From NCBI GenBank assembly GCA_964649415.1, contig CAZYSK010000115.1, positions 1 through 15,536 on the forward strand: 15,536 nucleotides of DNA, read 5' to 3'. Each line of letters begins with the position of its first letter. The first letter of the stretch is position 1. Positions 5,045-11,352 of the stretch are shown in pieces. A program made the position numbers and the translations under genes. The stretch comes from CAZYSK01 sp964649415. Its GTDB lineage: Bacteria; Chloroflexota; Anaerolineae; B4-G1. The notes beneath the pieces were generated by a model that had not been told where the DNA came from, made no database searches, and saw nothing but the letters and a program-made list of their open reading frames with translations.

Positions 5045-5210
5045 GGAATGGGATCAGGGCGGCCGTGACGAATTGGCCTGCGGTCTTGTCGACACCCTGT
5101 TCATCGGATAGGCGCTTCAACTGCGCCTCGACCATTTCGTGGACGGGTTGCAGGGGTCGGATCGGACTCGACTGTTTGCGTTTCTGGACCATCAGCGCGC
5201 AGCTTAGCAT
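4881..5210 (-). CDS. Small helical protein of the control region
   Basis: The minus-strand product (109 residues from ATG 5210, or 103 from ATG 5192) reads MVQKRKQSSPIRPLQPVHE near the start. A helical core follows (MVEAQLKRLSDEQGVDKT, FVTAALIPFLKLDSAQQL, IQRIDEALDALALG), ending in a basic Pro/Gly tail. ATG 5210 has GGGAG two bases away, and a TACTAT -10-like box sits eight bases upstream, so it may be leaderless like its divergent neighbour. It faces the RHH gene across a region of repeated GCTAC half-sites, the usual layout of a lysogeny switch, although no HTH is visible. Its 3' end overlaps the plus-strand gene at 4841 by 164 bp. Confidence 0.55.
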   Translation of the reverse strand: MLSCALMVQKRKQSSPIRPLQPVHEMVEAQLKRLSDEQGVDKTAGQFVTAALIPFLKLDSAQQLEQIQRIDEALDALALGRELAWRLSRTEPAPAGPHHGRRRTGTGKG

Positions 5211-5263
5211 AACTCCCGATAGTATCGCAACTTAGCTACAAAAGAAACTTTCAGATTTTCCCT

Positions 5264-5291
5264 TTGCATTTCTGCGCTCATGTGCTACACT
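5264..5291 (+). promoter_or_regulatory. Extended -10 promoter giving a leaderless mRNA for the RHH gene
   Basis: TTGCAT (5264-5269), a 16-bp spacer ending TGC, TACACT (5286-5291), then six bases and ATG at 5298. The start point would fall at or next to the initiation codon, so no Shine-Dalgarno sequence is transcribed. The -10 hexamer and its distance to ATG are identical to those of the minus-strand promoter at 2477-2505. Confidence 0.6.
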
Positions 5292-5308
5292 AGTAGCATG
5301 GTAGCTAC
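5284..5308. promoter_or_regulatory. Operator cluster of GCTAC/GTAGC half-sites
   Basis: GCTAC (5284-5288) and GTAGC (5293-5297) form an inverted repeat with a 4-bp spacer that covers the -10 box. The palindrome GTAGCTAC (5301-5308) lies just inside the coding region. A further GCTAC is at 5235-5239 between the divergent genes. Short, closely spaced half-sites like these suit RHH repressors of the Arc/Mnt type, so autoregulation by the gene at 5298 is likely. Confidence 0.5.
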
Positions 5309-5486
5309 GAGATCTGTTCAGAACAGCGTTCCCGTCAGAATCCGTCGACCCGTCTACCATCGGCTCAAGCGCTTGGCGCGTCGACGGGGTCGGACGCTGA
5401 CGGCTCAGGTGCAGTGGCTCCTAGATCATGCTCCTGACGAGACAACTATACCCGCGCAGGGAGGCGGCGGTGCACGCGAATCCTAG
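5298..5486 (+). CDS. Ribbon-helix-helix (Arc/CopG-like) repressor
   Basis: The 62-residue protein has the complete RHH layout: a beta strand with alternating residues (VPVRIRR, about 11-17), helix A (PVYHRLKRLARRR, 18-30), the turn GRT, and helix B (LTAQVQWLLDHA, 34-45). A flexible Gly-rich tail follows. Phage relatives bind operators as dimers or tetramers through the strand. The start at ATG 5298 rather than 5280 is decided by the promoter, whose -10 box covers 5286-5291. GTAGC half-sites around and inside the start suggest autorepression. The gene is divergent from the minus-strand gene at 5210 and opens the rightward early operon. Confidence 0.75.
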   Translation: MVATRSVQNSVPVRIRRPVYHRLKRLARRRGRTLTAQVQWLLDHAPDETTIPAQGGGGARES

Positions 5487-5505
5487 ACAACCTGTGCGGG
5501 ATTTC

Positions 5506-5526
5506 GCCCCCCCTGTGAGAGGGGGC
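5506..5526. promoter_or_regulatory. Hairpin after the RHH gene
   Basis: GCCCCC (5506-5511) pairs with GGGGGC (5521-5526) across a nine-base loop. It lies 20 bp after the RHH stop and 20 bp before the next start, with no T-run. It could be an attenuator between the regulator and the downstream genes, or could hold the weak ribosome-binding region of the next gene. Confidence 0.3.
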
Positions 5527-5545
5527 ACGAAAACGGACGCAACCC

Positions 5546-5995
5546 GTGGTACGGCAAGGCGTTTCAACCGACGAAATTTCCCGCAGGCTCGGGGTCGACC
5601 GGCGAAGCAGCAGCAGGGCTCTCAACCCCACCTTGGACCGCGCGGCTCGGTTGCTGCTCGCCTCCCCCGTCAAGTTCTGGTACACGGTCCGCCCTTTCCT
5701 GGATGGCCGATTGACCATCGGCGATGTGCGTACCTTCATGCTGGACCCGACCTGGCGCGGCTACACGTGGCGCCAGGTCGGGTTCCTATGGGACCTCAAT
5801 CTCGACGCGATGAGTCCGCGTCTGGCCGAGTACAACGTTCTCCAGGCGCTGACCGCGATGGGCAACAAGCTGGGCGCGCTGGCCGACGCCGGCCTGGACG
5901 CGTTCGTCGAGACCTGGCTGCCGTACATCGAGGATGCTCAGCGGGACATCGAGCGGCGCGCCGTCGACGTGCGCCATAGGCGAGAGCATGCCTGA
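5546..5995 (+). CDS. HTH-containing phage protein, 149 residues
   Basis: The only in-frame start after the upstream stop at 5516 is GTG 5546, without a clear Shine-Dalgarno sequence. Residues 4-27 (QGVSTDEISRRLGVDRRS) form a helix-turn-helix of the sigma-region-4/Trp-repressor style (ISxxLGVDRRxxSRAL). The rest is a well-structured domain with conserved-looking aromatic residues (VKFWYTVRPFLDGRLTIGD, then YTWRQVGFLWDL), followed by a long helix (YNVLQALTAMGNKLGALAD). I do not recognise it. Being immediately after the RHH repressor and overlapping an excisionase-like gene suggests an early regulatory or replication-licensing role. The DNA-binding assignment rests on the N-terminal motif only. 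Confidence 0.65.
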   Translation: MVRQGVSTDEISRRLGVDRRSSSRALNPTLDRAARLLLASPVKFWYTVRPFLDGRLTIGDVRTFMLDPTWRGYTWRQVGFLWDLNLDAMSPRLAEYNVLQALTAMGNKLGALADAGLDAFVETWLPYIEDAQRDIERRAVDVRHRREHA

Positions 5996-6245
5996 GCAAC
6001 TGCTGACAGCGAAGCAAGTGGCGGGGCGACTGGGGATGTCCTACCGGAGCTTCCAAGACCATCGCGCGGAGCTGATCGCGTCGGGTCTCCAGGTCGTAGA
6101 GATTGCACCCGGTGACAACGGGAAACTGAATCGGTATCGCGCGGCCAGTCTGGACCGGATGATCCGGCAGGCCGCCGAGACCGATCGACCGATATGCAAG
6201 GCCAGGACGGGCATGGATGCCGCGGGCGGCGCGGCCACGTCTTGA
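5988..6245 (+). CDS. Excisionase-like HTH protein
   Basis: The ATG at 5988 overlaps the previous stop by eight bases. The 85-residue product starts MPEQLLTAKQVAGRLGMSYRS and shows the HTH_17/MerR-type helix-turn-helix used by phage excisionases: helix (TAKQVAGRLG), turn, recognition helix (SYRSFQDHRAELI), then a hairpin wing (VVEIAPGDNGKLNRYR) and a final helix (AASLDRMIRQAAE). It is smaller than repressors and well separated from the integrase gene. It is the best candidate in the window, with the gene at 2276, for a recombination directionality factor. The C-terminal 20 residues are irregular. Confidence 0.6.
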   Translation: MPEQLLTAKQVAGRLGMSYRSFQDHRAELIASGLQVVEIAPGDNGKLNRYRAASLDRMIRQAAETDRPICKARTGMDAAGGAATS

Positions 6246-6272
6246 GCCAGACGATCAACCTCTTACCAGGGA

Positions 6273-6344
6273 ATGCCATTGACCGCCGTGGATCTTGGCG
6301 GATTCGATGGCCGGGCAGGGCGCAGGTGCTCCTGTGGACGATGA
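6273..6344 (+). CDS. Very small ORF, 23 residues
   Basis: ATG 6273 with a short AGGG upstream encodes a 23-residue peptide starting MPLTAVDLGGFDGRAGRRCS and ending CGR, with a CxC pair. The stop overlaps the ATG of the next reading frame (ATGA at 6341). Support is limited to this coupling; it may be a leader peptide or non-coding. Confidence 0.25.
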   Translation: MPLTAVDLGGFDGRAGRRCSCGR

Positions 6345-6380
6345 GCGTTCCGGTCCCGCCGATTGATGCGACACGTCCGG
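6341..6380 (+). CDS. ORF start truncated by gap
   Basis: ATG 6341 overlaps the preceding stop and reads MSVPVPPIDATRP before the N run. Thirteen codons are too few for identification. The proline-rich start and coupling are the only evidence. The region 6246-6686 otherwise holds only short ORFs and the gap. Confidence 0.3.
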
Positions 6381-6480
6381 NNNNNNNNNNNNNNNNNNNN
6401 NNNNNNNNNNNNNNNNNNNNNNNNNNNNNNNNNNNNNNNNNNNNNNNNNNNNNNNNNNNNNNNNNNNNNNNNNNNNNNNN
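6381..6480. other. Assembly gap (100 N)
   Basis: Exactly 100 N. The contig ends (CACGTCCGG on the left and TTGAGGACC on the right) share no overlap, so the missing length is unknown. One or more early genes between the excisionase-like gene and the ATPase may be hidden here. Confidence 0.95.
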
Positions 6481-6493
6481 TTGAGGACCAACC

Positions 6494-6613
6494 ATGCGCT
6501 GGCCGTTGGCATGGCGAAGTACGGTTGAAGCGGCGCAGGCCCGCGAGAAGGAGGCCCGCGACGAGGTCGTGTTCTATCGCCAAGCCCTGGCCACCGCGAG
6601 GCGATCTCATTAG
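6494..6613 (+). CDS. Small helical ORF, 39 residues
   Basis: ATG 6494 encodes MRWPLAWRSTVEAAQAREK and then a charged helix (EARDEVVFYRQALATARR). The frame is open to the gap edge, so it may instead be the C terminus of a longer coiled-coil gene lying in the gap. It ends 73 bp before the ATPase start. No ribosome-binding sequence is clear. Confidence 0.35.
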   Translation: MRWPLAWRSTVEAAQAREKEARDEVVFYRQALATARRSH

Positions 6614-6686
6614 GAACAGATCGAATACCTACAACTCGCCGTCAAACGATCCAAGGCGGTCCGACGCGCCGAAAGGAGATCACGAC

Positions 6687-7955
6687 GTGGCTGAGCAACC
6701 GAAACCCCTGCACATCGTCCGACTGGAAGCCAAGAACGTCAAGCGACTGAAGGCCGTGCGGATCACGCCGGAAGGCAACATCGTGCCGATCACCGGCCGG
6801 AATGGGGCCGGCAAGTCCTCGGTCTTGGACTCGATCGAGATGGCGATGGCCGGCAAGTCCGCCCAGCCGGCGGAGCCCGTCCGTCGCGGCGCCAAGAAGG
6901 CCTCCGTCGTGTTGGATCTGGGCGACCTGGTCGTCAAGCGGACCTGGACGGCGGGTGGCGGTACGAACCTGACCGTAGAGTCGGCGAACGGCGCGAAGTT
7001 CCCGAGCCCCCAGAAGATGCTCGACGAACTGGTGGGCCGGCTGACGTTCGACCCCGTGGCGTTTCGCGAGATGAAGCCGGCCGAGCGCGTGGCCACGCTC
7101 AAGGACGTGGCTGGGCTGACAGACCTGTACGCCAAGCTCGACGCCAAGCGACAGCAGGCCTACGACGAACGGCGGGATGTGAACCGTGACGTCAAGGCGC
7201 TTGAGGCCCAGGTTGCTGGCCTGGCCGACGTGGACGCGCCCGACGAAGAGGTGAACCTGGCGACGCTGACGGACCGGCACCGGGCGGCGACCGATCAGAT
7301 CCGAGTCAACGACAAGCTCCGGCAAGAAGCGGAGCAGTGGACCAAGGCGATTGGAAGCGCCGACAAGCGGGTCAAGGAGATGGAAGCCCAGCTCCAAGAA
7401 GCGAAGACACATTTGGCCGACATGGAAACGAAGGCTGTTGCGGCAAACAAGAAGGCGAGAGAGCTCAAGGACCCCGACCTCGACGCGATCGCGGCAGAGC
7501 TTCGGGGTGCGGAGGCGACGAACGCCCTGGTCCGCCAGAAACATGAGCGGGCAACCAAAGCCACGACGCTGGCGGATCTGCAAGCCCACGCGATGACCCT
7601 TACCGAACAGATCGAGCAGATCGACATACAGAAACAGGGAGCCCTAGCCGACGCCGAACTACCCGTCGACGGGCTCGGGTTCGGCGACGAGGACGTGACG
7701 TTGAACGGTCTCCCGTTCGAACAGGCGTCCAGCGCTGAGGCGCTTCGGGCCTCCGTCGCCATCGGCGCGGCGTTGAACCCGAAGTTTCGGGCGATGCGTA
7801 TCGAGCACGGGAACCTGCTCGACCGCGAGAGCAGGAAGTTGCTCGCGAAGCTGGCGACGGAACAAGACCTTCAGCTCTGGATCGAGTTCGCGACGGACGG
7901 CGAGAACGTGGGGATCGTGATCGAGGACGGGGAGGTGGTACATGAACCAAAATAG
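6687..7955 (+). CDS. SbcC/RecF-like AAA ATPase of phage recombination module
   Basis: The 422-residue protein starts at GTG 6687 behind AAAGGAGATC. Walker A is GRNGAGKSS (37-45), followed by the usual LDSIEMAMAG. The middle (about residues 150-320) is a coiled coil rich in K, E, A and R. The C-terminal ATPase lobe has a signature-like QASSAEALRAS (346-356), and a degenerate Walker B region AMRIEHGNLLD (369-379) in place of the canonical hydrophobic-DE. This replacement is usual in the short phage ATPases found beside YqaJ/RecT pairs. The RecN/SbcC family binds DNA ends. Here it is likely to assist the nuclease encoded 104 bp downstream, or to regulate it. Its end overlaps a 37-residue ORF. 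Confidence 0.85.
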   Translation: MAEQPKPLHIVRLEAKNVKRLKAVRITPEGNIVPITGRNGAGKSSVLDSIEMAMAGKSAQPAEPVRRGAKKASVVLDLGDLVVKRTWTAGGGTNLTVESANGAKFPSPQKMLDELVGRLTFDPVAFREMKPAERVATLKDVAGLTDLYAKLDAKRQQAYDERRDVNRDVKALEAQVAGLADVDAPDEEVNLATLTDRHRAATDQIRVNDKLRQEAEQWTKAIGSADKRVKEMEAQLQEAKTHLADMETKAVAANKKARELKDPDLDAIAAELRGAEATNALVRQKHERATKATTLADLQAHAMTLTEQIEQIDIQKQGALADAELPVDGLGFGDEDVTLNGLPFEQASSAEALRASVAIGAALNPKFRAMRIEHGNLLDRESRKLLAKLATEQDLQLWIEFATDGENVGIVIEDGEVVHEPK

Positions 7956-8055
7956 TATCCGCAGGCGAGGCGACGCATCCCGCCCCGATCAGGGGCCTCC
8001 CCCCAGCCCCCAGCACGCCGCTGGGGAGACTGGGGGCGGGGCGGGCAATAGGTGA
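7942..8055 (+). CDS. Small Pro/Gly-rich ORF, 37 residues
   Basis: ATG 7942 lies inside the end of the ATPase gene and has an excellent ribosome-binding sequence (GGGGAGGTGG, five bases upstream). The peptide starts MNQNSIRRRGDASRPDQG and continues Pro- and Gly-rich to GGGAGNR; it is disordered and basic at the N terminus. It stops four bases before the nuclease start. It may be a real small protein or a device to carry ribosomes through the hairpin and G-rich run that its 3' half encodes. The strong ribosome-binding sequence is the main evidence. Confidence 0.45.
   Translation: MNQNSIRRRGDASRPDQGPPPSPQHAAGETGGGAGNR
8006..8045 (+). promoter_or_regulatory. Competing hairpins and G-quadruplex motif before the exonuclease gene
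   Basis: GCCCCCAG (8006-8013) pairs perfectly with CTGGGGGC (8030-8037). The alternative CCCCAGC (8008-8014) pairs with GCTGGGG (8020-8026), so the two folds exclude each other. Four G-runs at 8023-8026, 8032-8036, 8038-8041 and 8043-8045 make a G-quadruplex motif overlapping both. The element ends 14 bp before the next ATG, around its ribosome-binding region, so translational control of the nuclease is possible. Confidence 0.45.
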
Positions 8056-8059
8056 GACC

Positions 8060-8938
8060 ATGCCCATCACAGAGGAACAACGCAACGCCCGGCTGGCAAC
8101 CCTCGGCAGCTCCGACCTGCCGGTGGTCCTTGCGGTGAGCCCGTGGAAGAGGCCGATGGACCTGTATCTGGAGCGGATCGGCGACGTAGAACCCGAACCG
8201 CCCAACCAGGCCATGTCGCTGGGCAATCGGCTCGAAGCTGCCGTGCTGGATTTCGCAGAGCAGGGCGACGAGGACTACAGGGGGCTGGGCCCGCTCACAC
8301 GCAACGTCAACTTGAAGGCGCCTAACGGCGCGCCCATCGCGGCGAACATCGACGCGACCGTAGACGAGACGGGCAACCCCGTCGAGGCGAAGACGGTCGG
8401 CATGCGGAACTACCGCATGACCGAGGCCTGGGGCGAGCCGCTGACCGACGAGATCCCCGACGACGTGTTCGTTCAATGCCAGACGCACCTGCTCTGCGCA
8501 GAGCGGGACACCTGCTACGTGGCGGCGTTCCTGGCCGGTCGAGGGATGCACCGCTATGAGGTCCAGCGCGATGACGAGCTGATCGAGATGATGATCGAGG
8601 CGGCGCGGGCGTTCTGGGAGTGCATCCAGACCCGAACACCCCCGCCGGATGTCGAGACCTCTCCGGAGATCGCCAGGCGGCGACCTCGCGTCGAGGGCAA
8701 GGTCGTGGAAGCGACGCCCGAACAGGTGGCCCAACTCGAAAGCTGGCAGAGGCTCCAGAAGGAATCGACAGCAGCCGAGAAGGCCAAGAAGGCGGCGCTG
8801 AACGACCTGATCGTCTCGATGGGCGACGCGCAGGGCATTGACTTCGGGGAGAAGCTGTTCGTGATGTGTCGCGAAGACCGGAAGGCCTACACGGTCGAGG
8901 CGAAGACGATCGTGATGCCGAGACTGAGGAAGAAATGA
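8060..8938 (+). CDS. YqaJ/lambda-Exo-type recombination exonuclease
   Basis: The 292-residue protein starts at ATG 8060 behind AGGTGAGACC. It shows the YqaJ/PD-(D/E)XK order: GSSD at 16-19, a helix Glu at 59 (LGNRLEAAV), metal ligand Asp98 (ANIDATVD), the ExK pair Glu109-Lys111 (VEAKTVG) and the QCQTHL motif at 139-144. The family degrades the 5' strand of DNA ends to give 3' overhangs. Those are the substrate for the RecT-type annealer encoded just downstream, forming a Red-like recombination pair. Residues about 195-292 form a charged helical extension (VEATPEQVAQLESWQRL) resembling the C-terminal part of other phage YqaJ proteins. Its stop overlaps an ATG (ATGA). Confidence 0.9.
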   Translation: MPITEEQRNARLATLGSSDLPVVLAVSPWKRPMDLYLERIGDVEPEPPNQAMSLGNRLEAAVLDFAEQGDEDYRGLGPLTRNVNLKAPNGAPIAANIDATVDETGNPVEAKTVGMRNYRMTEAWGEPLTDEIPDDVFVQCQTHLLCAERDTCYVAAFLAGRGMHRYEVQRDDELIEMMIEAARAFWECIQTRTPPPDVETSPEIARRRPRVEGKVVEATPEQVAQLESWQRLQKESTAAEKAKKAALNDLIVSMGDAQGIDFGEKLFVMCREDRKAYTVEAKTIVMPRLRKK

Positions 8939-9258
8939 TCCGGCGGCAGGGCGAAAGCCTGGGAAACCGCNNNNNNNNNNNNNNNNNNNNNNNNNNNNNN
9001 NNNNNNNNNNNNNNNNNNNNNNNNNNNNNNNNNNNNNNNNNNNNNNNNNNNNNNNNNNNNNNNNNNNNNNACCGCTTGCCGGCATGCGGGAAGAGTGGCT
9101 TAGATCCCTGTCAAGCCGGGGCAGGACCGGCCACGGCAGCGAACACAAGCTCCCGAACCCCGACGGCGCGTGACCGTTCGGGCATGGTCGCAAGGGCGCC
9201 GGCTCACACCTTGCGACCTGAGATCAACCCGGCCCAGGCCGGAGAGGTGATGCGATGA
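8935..9258 (+). CDS. Possible small gene linking exo and recT, crossed by gap
   Basis: ATG 8935 overlaps the nuclease stop (ATGA). The frame after the gap ends in TGA 9256-9258, overlapping the recT ATG (ATGA). If the gap ends are merged at their shared ACCGC, a continuous 72-codon frame results. The product (MIRRQGESLGN, then RLPACGKSGLDPCQAG, later AHTLRPEINPAQAGEVMR) is rich in A, G, P, R and T with little hydrophobic core, so it does not look like an ordinary globular protein. The same stretch carries strong hairpins, so an RNA role is an equal alternative. Coupling at both ends is the main argument for coding. Confidence 0.35.
   Translation: MIRRQGESLGNRXXXXXXXXXXXXXXXXXXXXXXXXXXXXXXXXXXRLPACGKSGLDPCQAGAGPATAANTSSRTPTARDRSGMVARAPAHTLRPEINPAQAGEVMR
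8971..9070. other. Assembly gap (100 N) with 5-base shared ends
   Basis: Exactly 100 N. The left contig ends in GAAACCGC and the right begins ACCGCTTGCC, sharing ACCGC. The true gap may be zero or negative. Five bases can match by chance, but the merged frame stays open. Confidence 0.9.
9152..9218 (+). ncRNA. Structured stretch with two hairpins before recT
   Basis: CCCGAAC (9152-9158) pairs with GTTCGGG (9176-9182). Immediately after, the ten bases GGTCGCAAGG (9186-9195) pair perfectly with CCTTGCGACC (9209-9218) around a 13-base loop. A weaker GGCTT/AAGCC pair lies at about 9104-9124. The last stem ends 36 bp before the recT start. No known riboswitch consensus is recognisable. It could be a leader structure, an RNA-processing site or a small RNA; the call is structural only. 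Confidence 0.35.
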
Positions 9259-10577
9259 CGACCACGACGGAACAGGCTCGGCAGGAACCCAGCACGGCCA
9301 TCGTCAAGAGCGGCCAGCGGCTCAAGGAGATCGTCGAGGACAAGCTAGATAGCATCCGCTCGATCATTCCACGGCACGTCACCGCTGAACGAATTGCCAA
9401 GGCGGTCCTGCTGGCCGCGAGCCGTCAACCGAAGCTCCTACAATGCACGGCGAACTCGATCGTCAAGGCGCTGATGGACGCGAGTGAAGTCGGCCTTGAG
9501 CCGAGCGGGGGCGCGTTGGGACACGCCTACCTGGTGCCGTACCGCAACAAGAAGACGGGGACGCTAGAGGCGCAGTTCATCCCCGGATACCGGGGCCTGA
9601 TCGACCTGGCCAAGCGAGCGGGTGGCGTGGCCGACGTGTGGCCCGAGTTGGTGATGCAAGGCGACGAGTTCCGTTGGCACCTGGGGACGTCGCCGGAGCT
9701 GGTGCACGTGCCCGATCTTGAGGTCCCGCGCGATTGGGCGCACGTCACGCACGGCTATGTCGTCGCCAGATACCCGAACGGCATGAGCACGTTTCGCGTG
9801 ATGACGAAGACCCAGATCGAGAAGATCCGCGCCCGGTCCAAGGCGAAGGACACCGGCCCCTGGGTGACGGACACCGAGGAGATGGCCTGCAAGACACTGG
9901 TCCGGCGGATCTGCAAGTACCTGCCGATGAGTGTCCACCTTGCGGCGGCGCTTACAAAACTCGACGACACCATCGGCCCAGACTTCGACGCGGAGATCAT
10001 TTCGGCCGAGACCGTGGATCGGCTCGACGGGGAGACCAAGGGCGACGCCGTCAAGCGACGCATCCGGGGGAAACCGGCTGCTGGGGATGAAGGGGGGCCG
10101 GCTGGACGGACGGAAGATCCTGATCACCACCCCGCCCCCACGCCGCCACCCCAGCAACCGGCCCCCGGACCTGCGCAGGCCAGCGAGCAGGACGGTGACG
10201 ATGAGCTGCGCCGGGTCCAGGCGAAAAAACGGTTCTGGGCGGCGGTCGAGGCCTACGCGCGCTACCGCGAGGGCTGGAGGAAGGGCGCGCTCAGCGAGGC
10301 CCGCATCGACATCTGCTGGGAGCGGGTCGAGGCCGAAACGCCGTTGCGACGGGCGACCATCGACCAGGCAAGCGCCGGCCAGTTGAACCACTGGGCGATT
10401 CACTACGAGAACCTGCTGGCCGAGGCCCAGGAGGCGCAGGCGAGCGCGCCTGAGCCCGATGAACCGCCGCCGCCCTTAGACGCCAACAGAGCGGCGACGC
10501 CCGATCCACCTGACGACTGGATGGATAGCGGACCGCCCCCGGAGGACACGGGAGAGCTGTTCCCAGACGGTGAGTGA
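9255..10577 (+). CDS. recT: RecT-family single-strand annealing protein
   Basis: The 440-residue protein starts at ATG 9255 with GGAGAGGTGATGCG upstream. Residues about 20-250 match RecT: an N-terminal helical region, LEPSGGALGHAYLVPYRN at 81-98, AQFIPGYRGLIDLAKRAG at 106-123, the strand-rich middle, and the lysine/arginine-rich MACKTLVRRICKYLP near 220-234. It binds and anneals single strands made by the partner nuclease upstream. It is much longer than typical RecT proteins (about 270-330): a Pro/Gln linker (about 285-315), an extra helical region (about 320-395) and an acidic Pro/Asp-rich tail ending TGELFPDGE. The extension may bind partners such as SSB or the ATPase; that is inference. 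Confidence 0.9.
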   Translation: MTTTTEQARQEPSTAIVKSGQRLKEIVEDKLDSIRSIIPRHVTAERIAKAVLLAASRQPKLLQCTANSIVKALMDASEVGLEPSGGALGHAYLVPYRNKKTGTLEAQFIPGYRGLIDLAKRAGGVADVWPELVMQGDEFRWHLGTSPELVHVPDLEVPRDWAHVTHGYVVARYPNGMSTFRVMTKTQIEKIRARSKAKDTGPWVTDTEEMACKTLVRRICKYLPMSVHLAAALTKLDDTIGPDFDAEIISAETVDRLDGETKGDAVKRRIRGKPAAGDEGGPAGRTEDPDHHPAPTPPPQQPAPGPAQASEQDGDDELRRVQAKKRFWAAVEAYARYREGWRKGALSEARIDICWERVEAETPLRRATIDQASAGQLNHWAIHYENLLAEAQEAQASAPEPDEPPPPLDANRAATPDPPDDWMDSGPPPEDTGELFPDGE

Positions 10578-10642
10578 CATGACCCCCTGGCATACGGCAC
10601 ACAGCGAACCAGACAAACGGCCGGCCAACAAGGAGGCGCGAC

Positions 10643-11017
10643 GTGGAATCCAAGCGGATCTTAGTATGGCTCGCCGGGCCAATCACCGGCGATATGATGG
10701 CCAACACGCGGGCAGCAGTAGAAGTCTTTCATCGCCTGCGGGATCTCGGGATGTATCCGTTTTGTCCGCACTTGTCATGCTTCAGTCATTATCTCAAGAG
10801 CCGGGATTACGAAGACTGGATGGATTACGACTTGACCTGGATTGAGGCGATGGCGGCGTGGCCTGAAAATAGTCGATTCGTCCCGGTGCTGTATGTGATT
10901 GCGCCGAGTCCCGGCGCAAACCGCGAAGAGGCACACGCGAAAGAATGGGGCATACCTGTAGTCTATACGATAACAGGGCTGCTTGAATGGGCCGACAGGG
11001 TAACGGCGGATTACTGA
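10643..11017 (+). CDS. Nucleoside 2-deoxyribosyltransferase-like protein (DUF4406 type)
   Basis: GTG 10643 follows AAGGAGG at eight bases. The 124-residue product has the fold markers of DUF4406/NDT proteins: LVWLAGPITGDMMANT near the N terminus (AGPIT at 11-15), then YPFCPHLS, the acidic-aromatic stretch YEDWMDYDLTWIEA (56-69), the SPGANREEAHAKEWGIP segment (89-105) with candidate catalytic Glu95 or Glu96, and a final strand. Family members bind nucleosides or nucleotides and cleave or exchange the N-glycosidic bond; many phage ones are uncharacterised. It sits between recT and the replication genes, so nucleotide salvage or modification during replication is plausible. Its stop overlaps the next ATG (TGATG). 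Confidence 0.75.
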   Translation: MESKRILVWLAGPITGDMMANTRAAVEVFHRLRDLGMYPFCPHLSCFSHYLKSRDYEDWMDYDLTWIEAMAAWPENSRFVPVLYVIAPSPGANREEAHAKEWGIPVVYTITGLLEWADRVTADY

Positions 11018-11351
11018 TGGACTACGTTGAATTCCTAGAACGCAAAACACAGCTCGGGGGCTTCCACGGCTTCGACCCGCTGTGGATGCCNNNNNNNNNN
11101 NNNNNNNNNNNNNNNNNNNNNNNNNNNNNNNNNNNNNNNNNNNNNNNNNNNNNNNNNNNNNNNNNNNNNNNNNNNNNNNNNNNNNNNNNNTGTGGATGCC
11201 GACCAGGCTGTTCCACGTGGACGTAGTAGCCGCAGAGCACGACGACGAGCGGCACGGCTGGCCGGCGAACACCACACGGGCGGAAATGGTGGCCAGCGCA
11301 CAACGCGAACTGCGCGAACTGCGCAAGGCGGCCGGCGCGGGAGACGGCTAG
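11017..11351 (+). CDS. Short protein with helicase-like N terminus, interrupted by gap
   Basis: ATG 11017 overlaps the previous stop. The first 25 residues (MDYVEFLERKTQLGG then FHGFDPLWMP) resemble the very start of phage SNF2/DEAD-type helicases, where WMPxxLFDFQ follows. The contig ends share ten bases (TGTGGATGCC). Merging them keeps one open frame to TAG 11349-11351 and gives a 74-residue protein continuing TRLFHVDVVAAEHDDERHG and ending in a helix (AQRELRELRKAAGAG). Either this is a short gene and the gap is artefactual, or a helicase body is missing. The merged frame favours the former. No ATPase motif is visible. Confidence 0.5.
11091..11190. other. Assembly gap (100 N) with 10-base shared ends
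   Basis: Exactly 100 N. Both flanks contain TGTGGATGCC directly at the gap edge, so the contigs probably overlap and the N run should be removed. A ten-base match is unlikely by chance, and merging keeps a reading frame open. Confidence 0.9.
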
Positions 11352-11352
11352 G

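Noticed and set aside
6642..7589. 315-codon minus-strand ORF opposite the ATPase
   Set aside because: It lies antisense to the Walker A and coiled-coil coding region, and its codon pattern mirrors the plus-strand gene.
7871..9193. 440-codon minus-strand ORF opposite the exonuclease
   Set aside because: It runs through a gap of N and is antisense to the well-supported nuclease. It has no recognisable domain.
10570..10845. Plus-strand ORF starting at the end of recT
   Set aside because: It overlaps the transferase-like gene in another frame for most of its length and has irregular composition.
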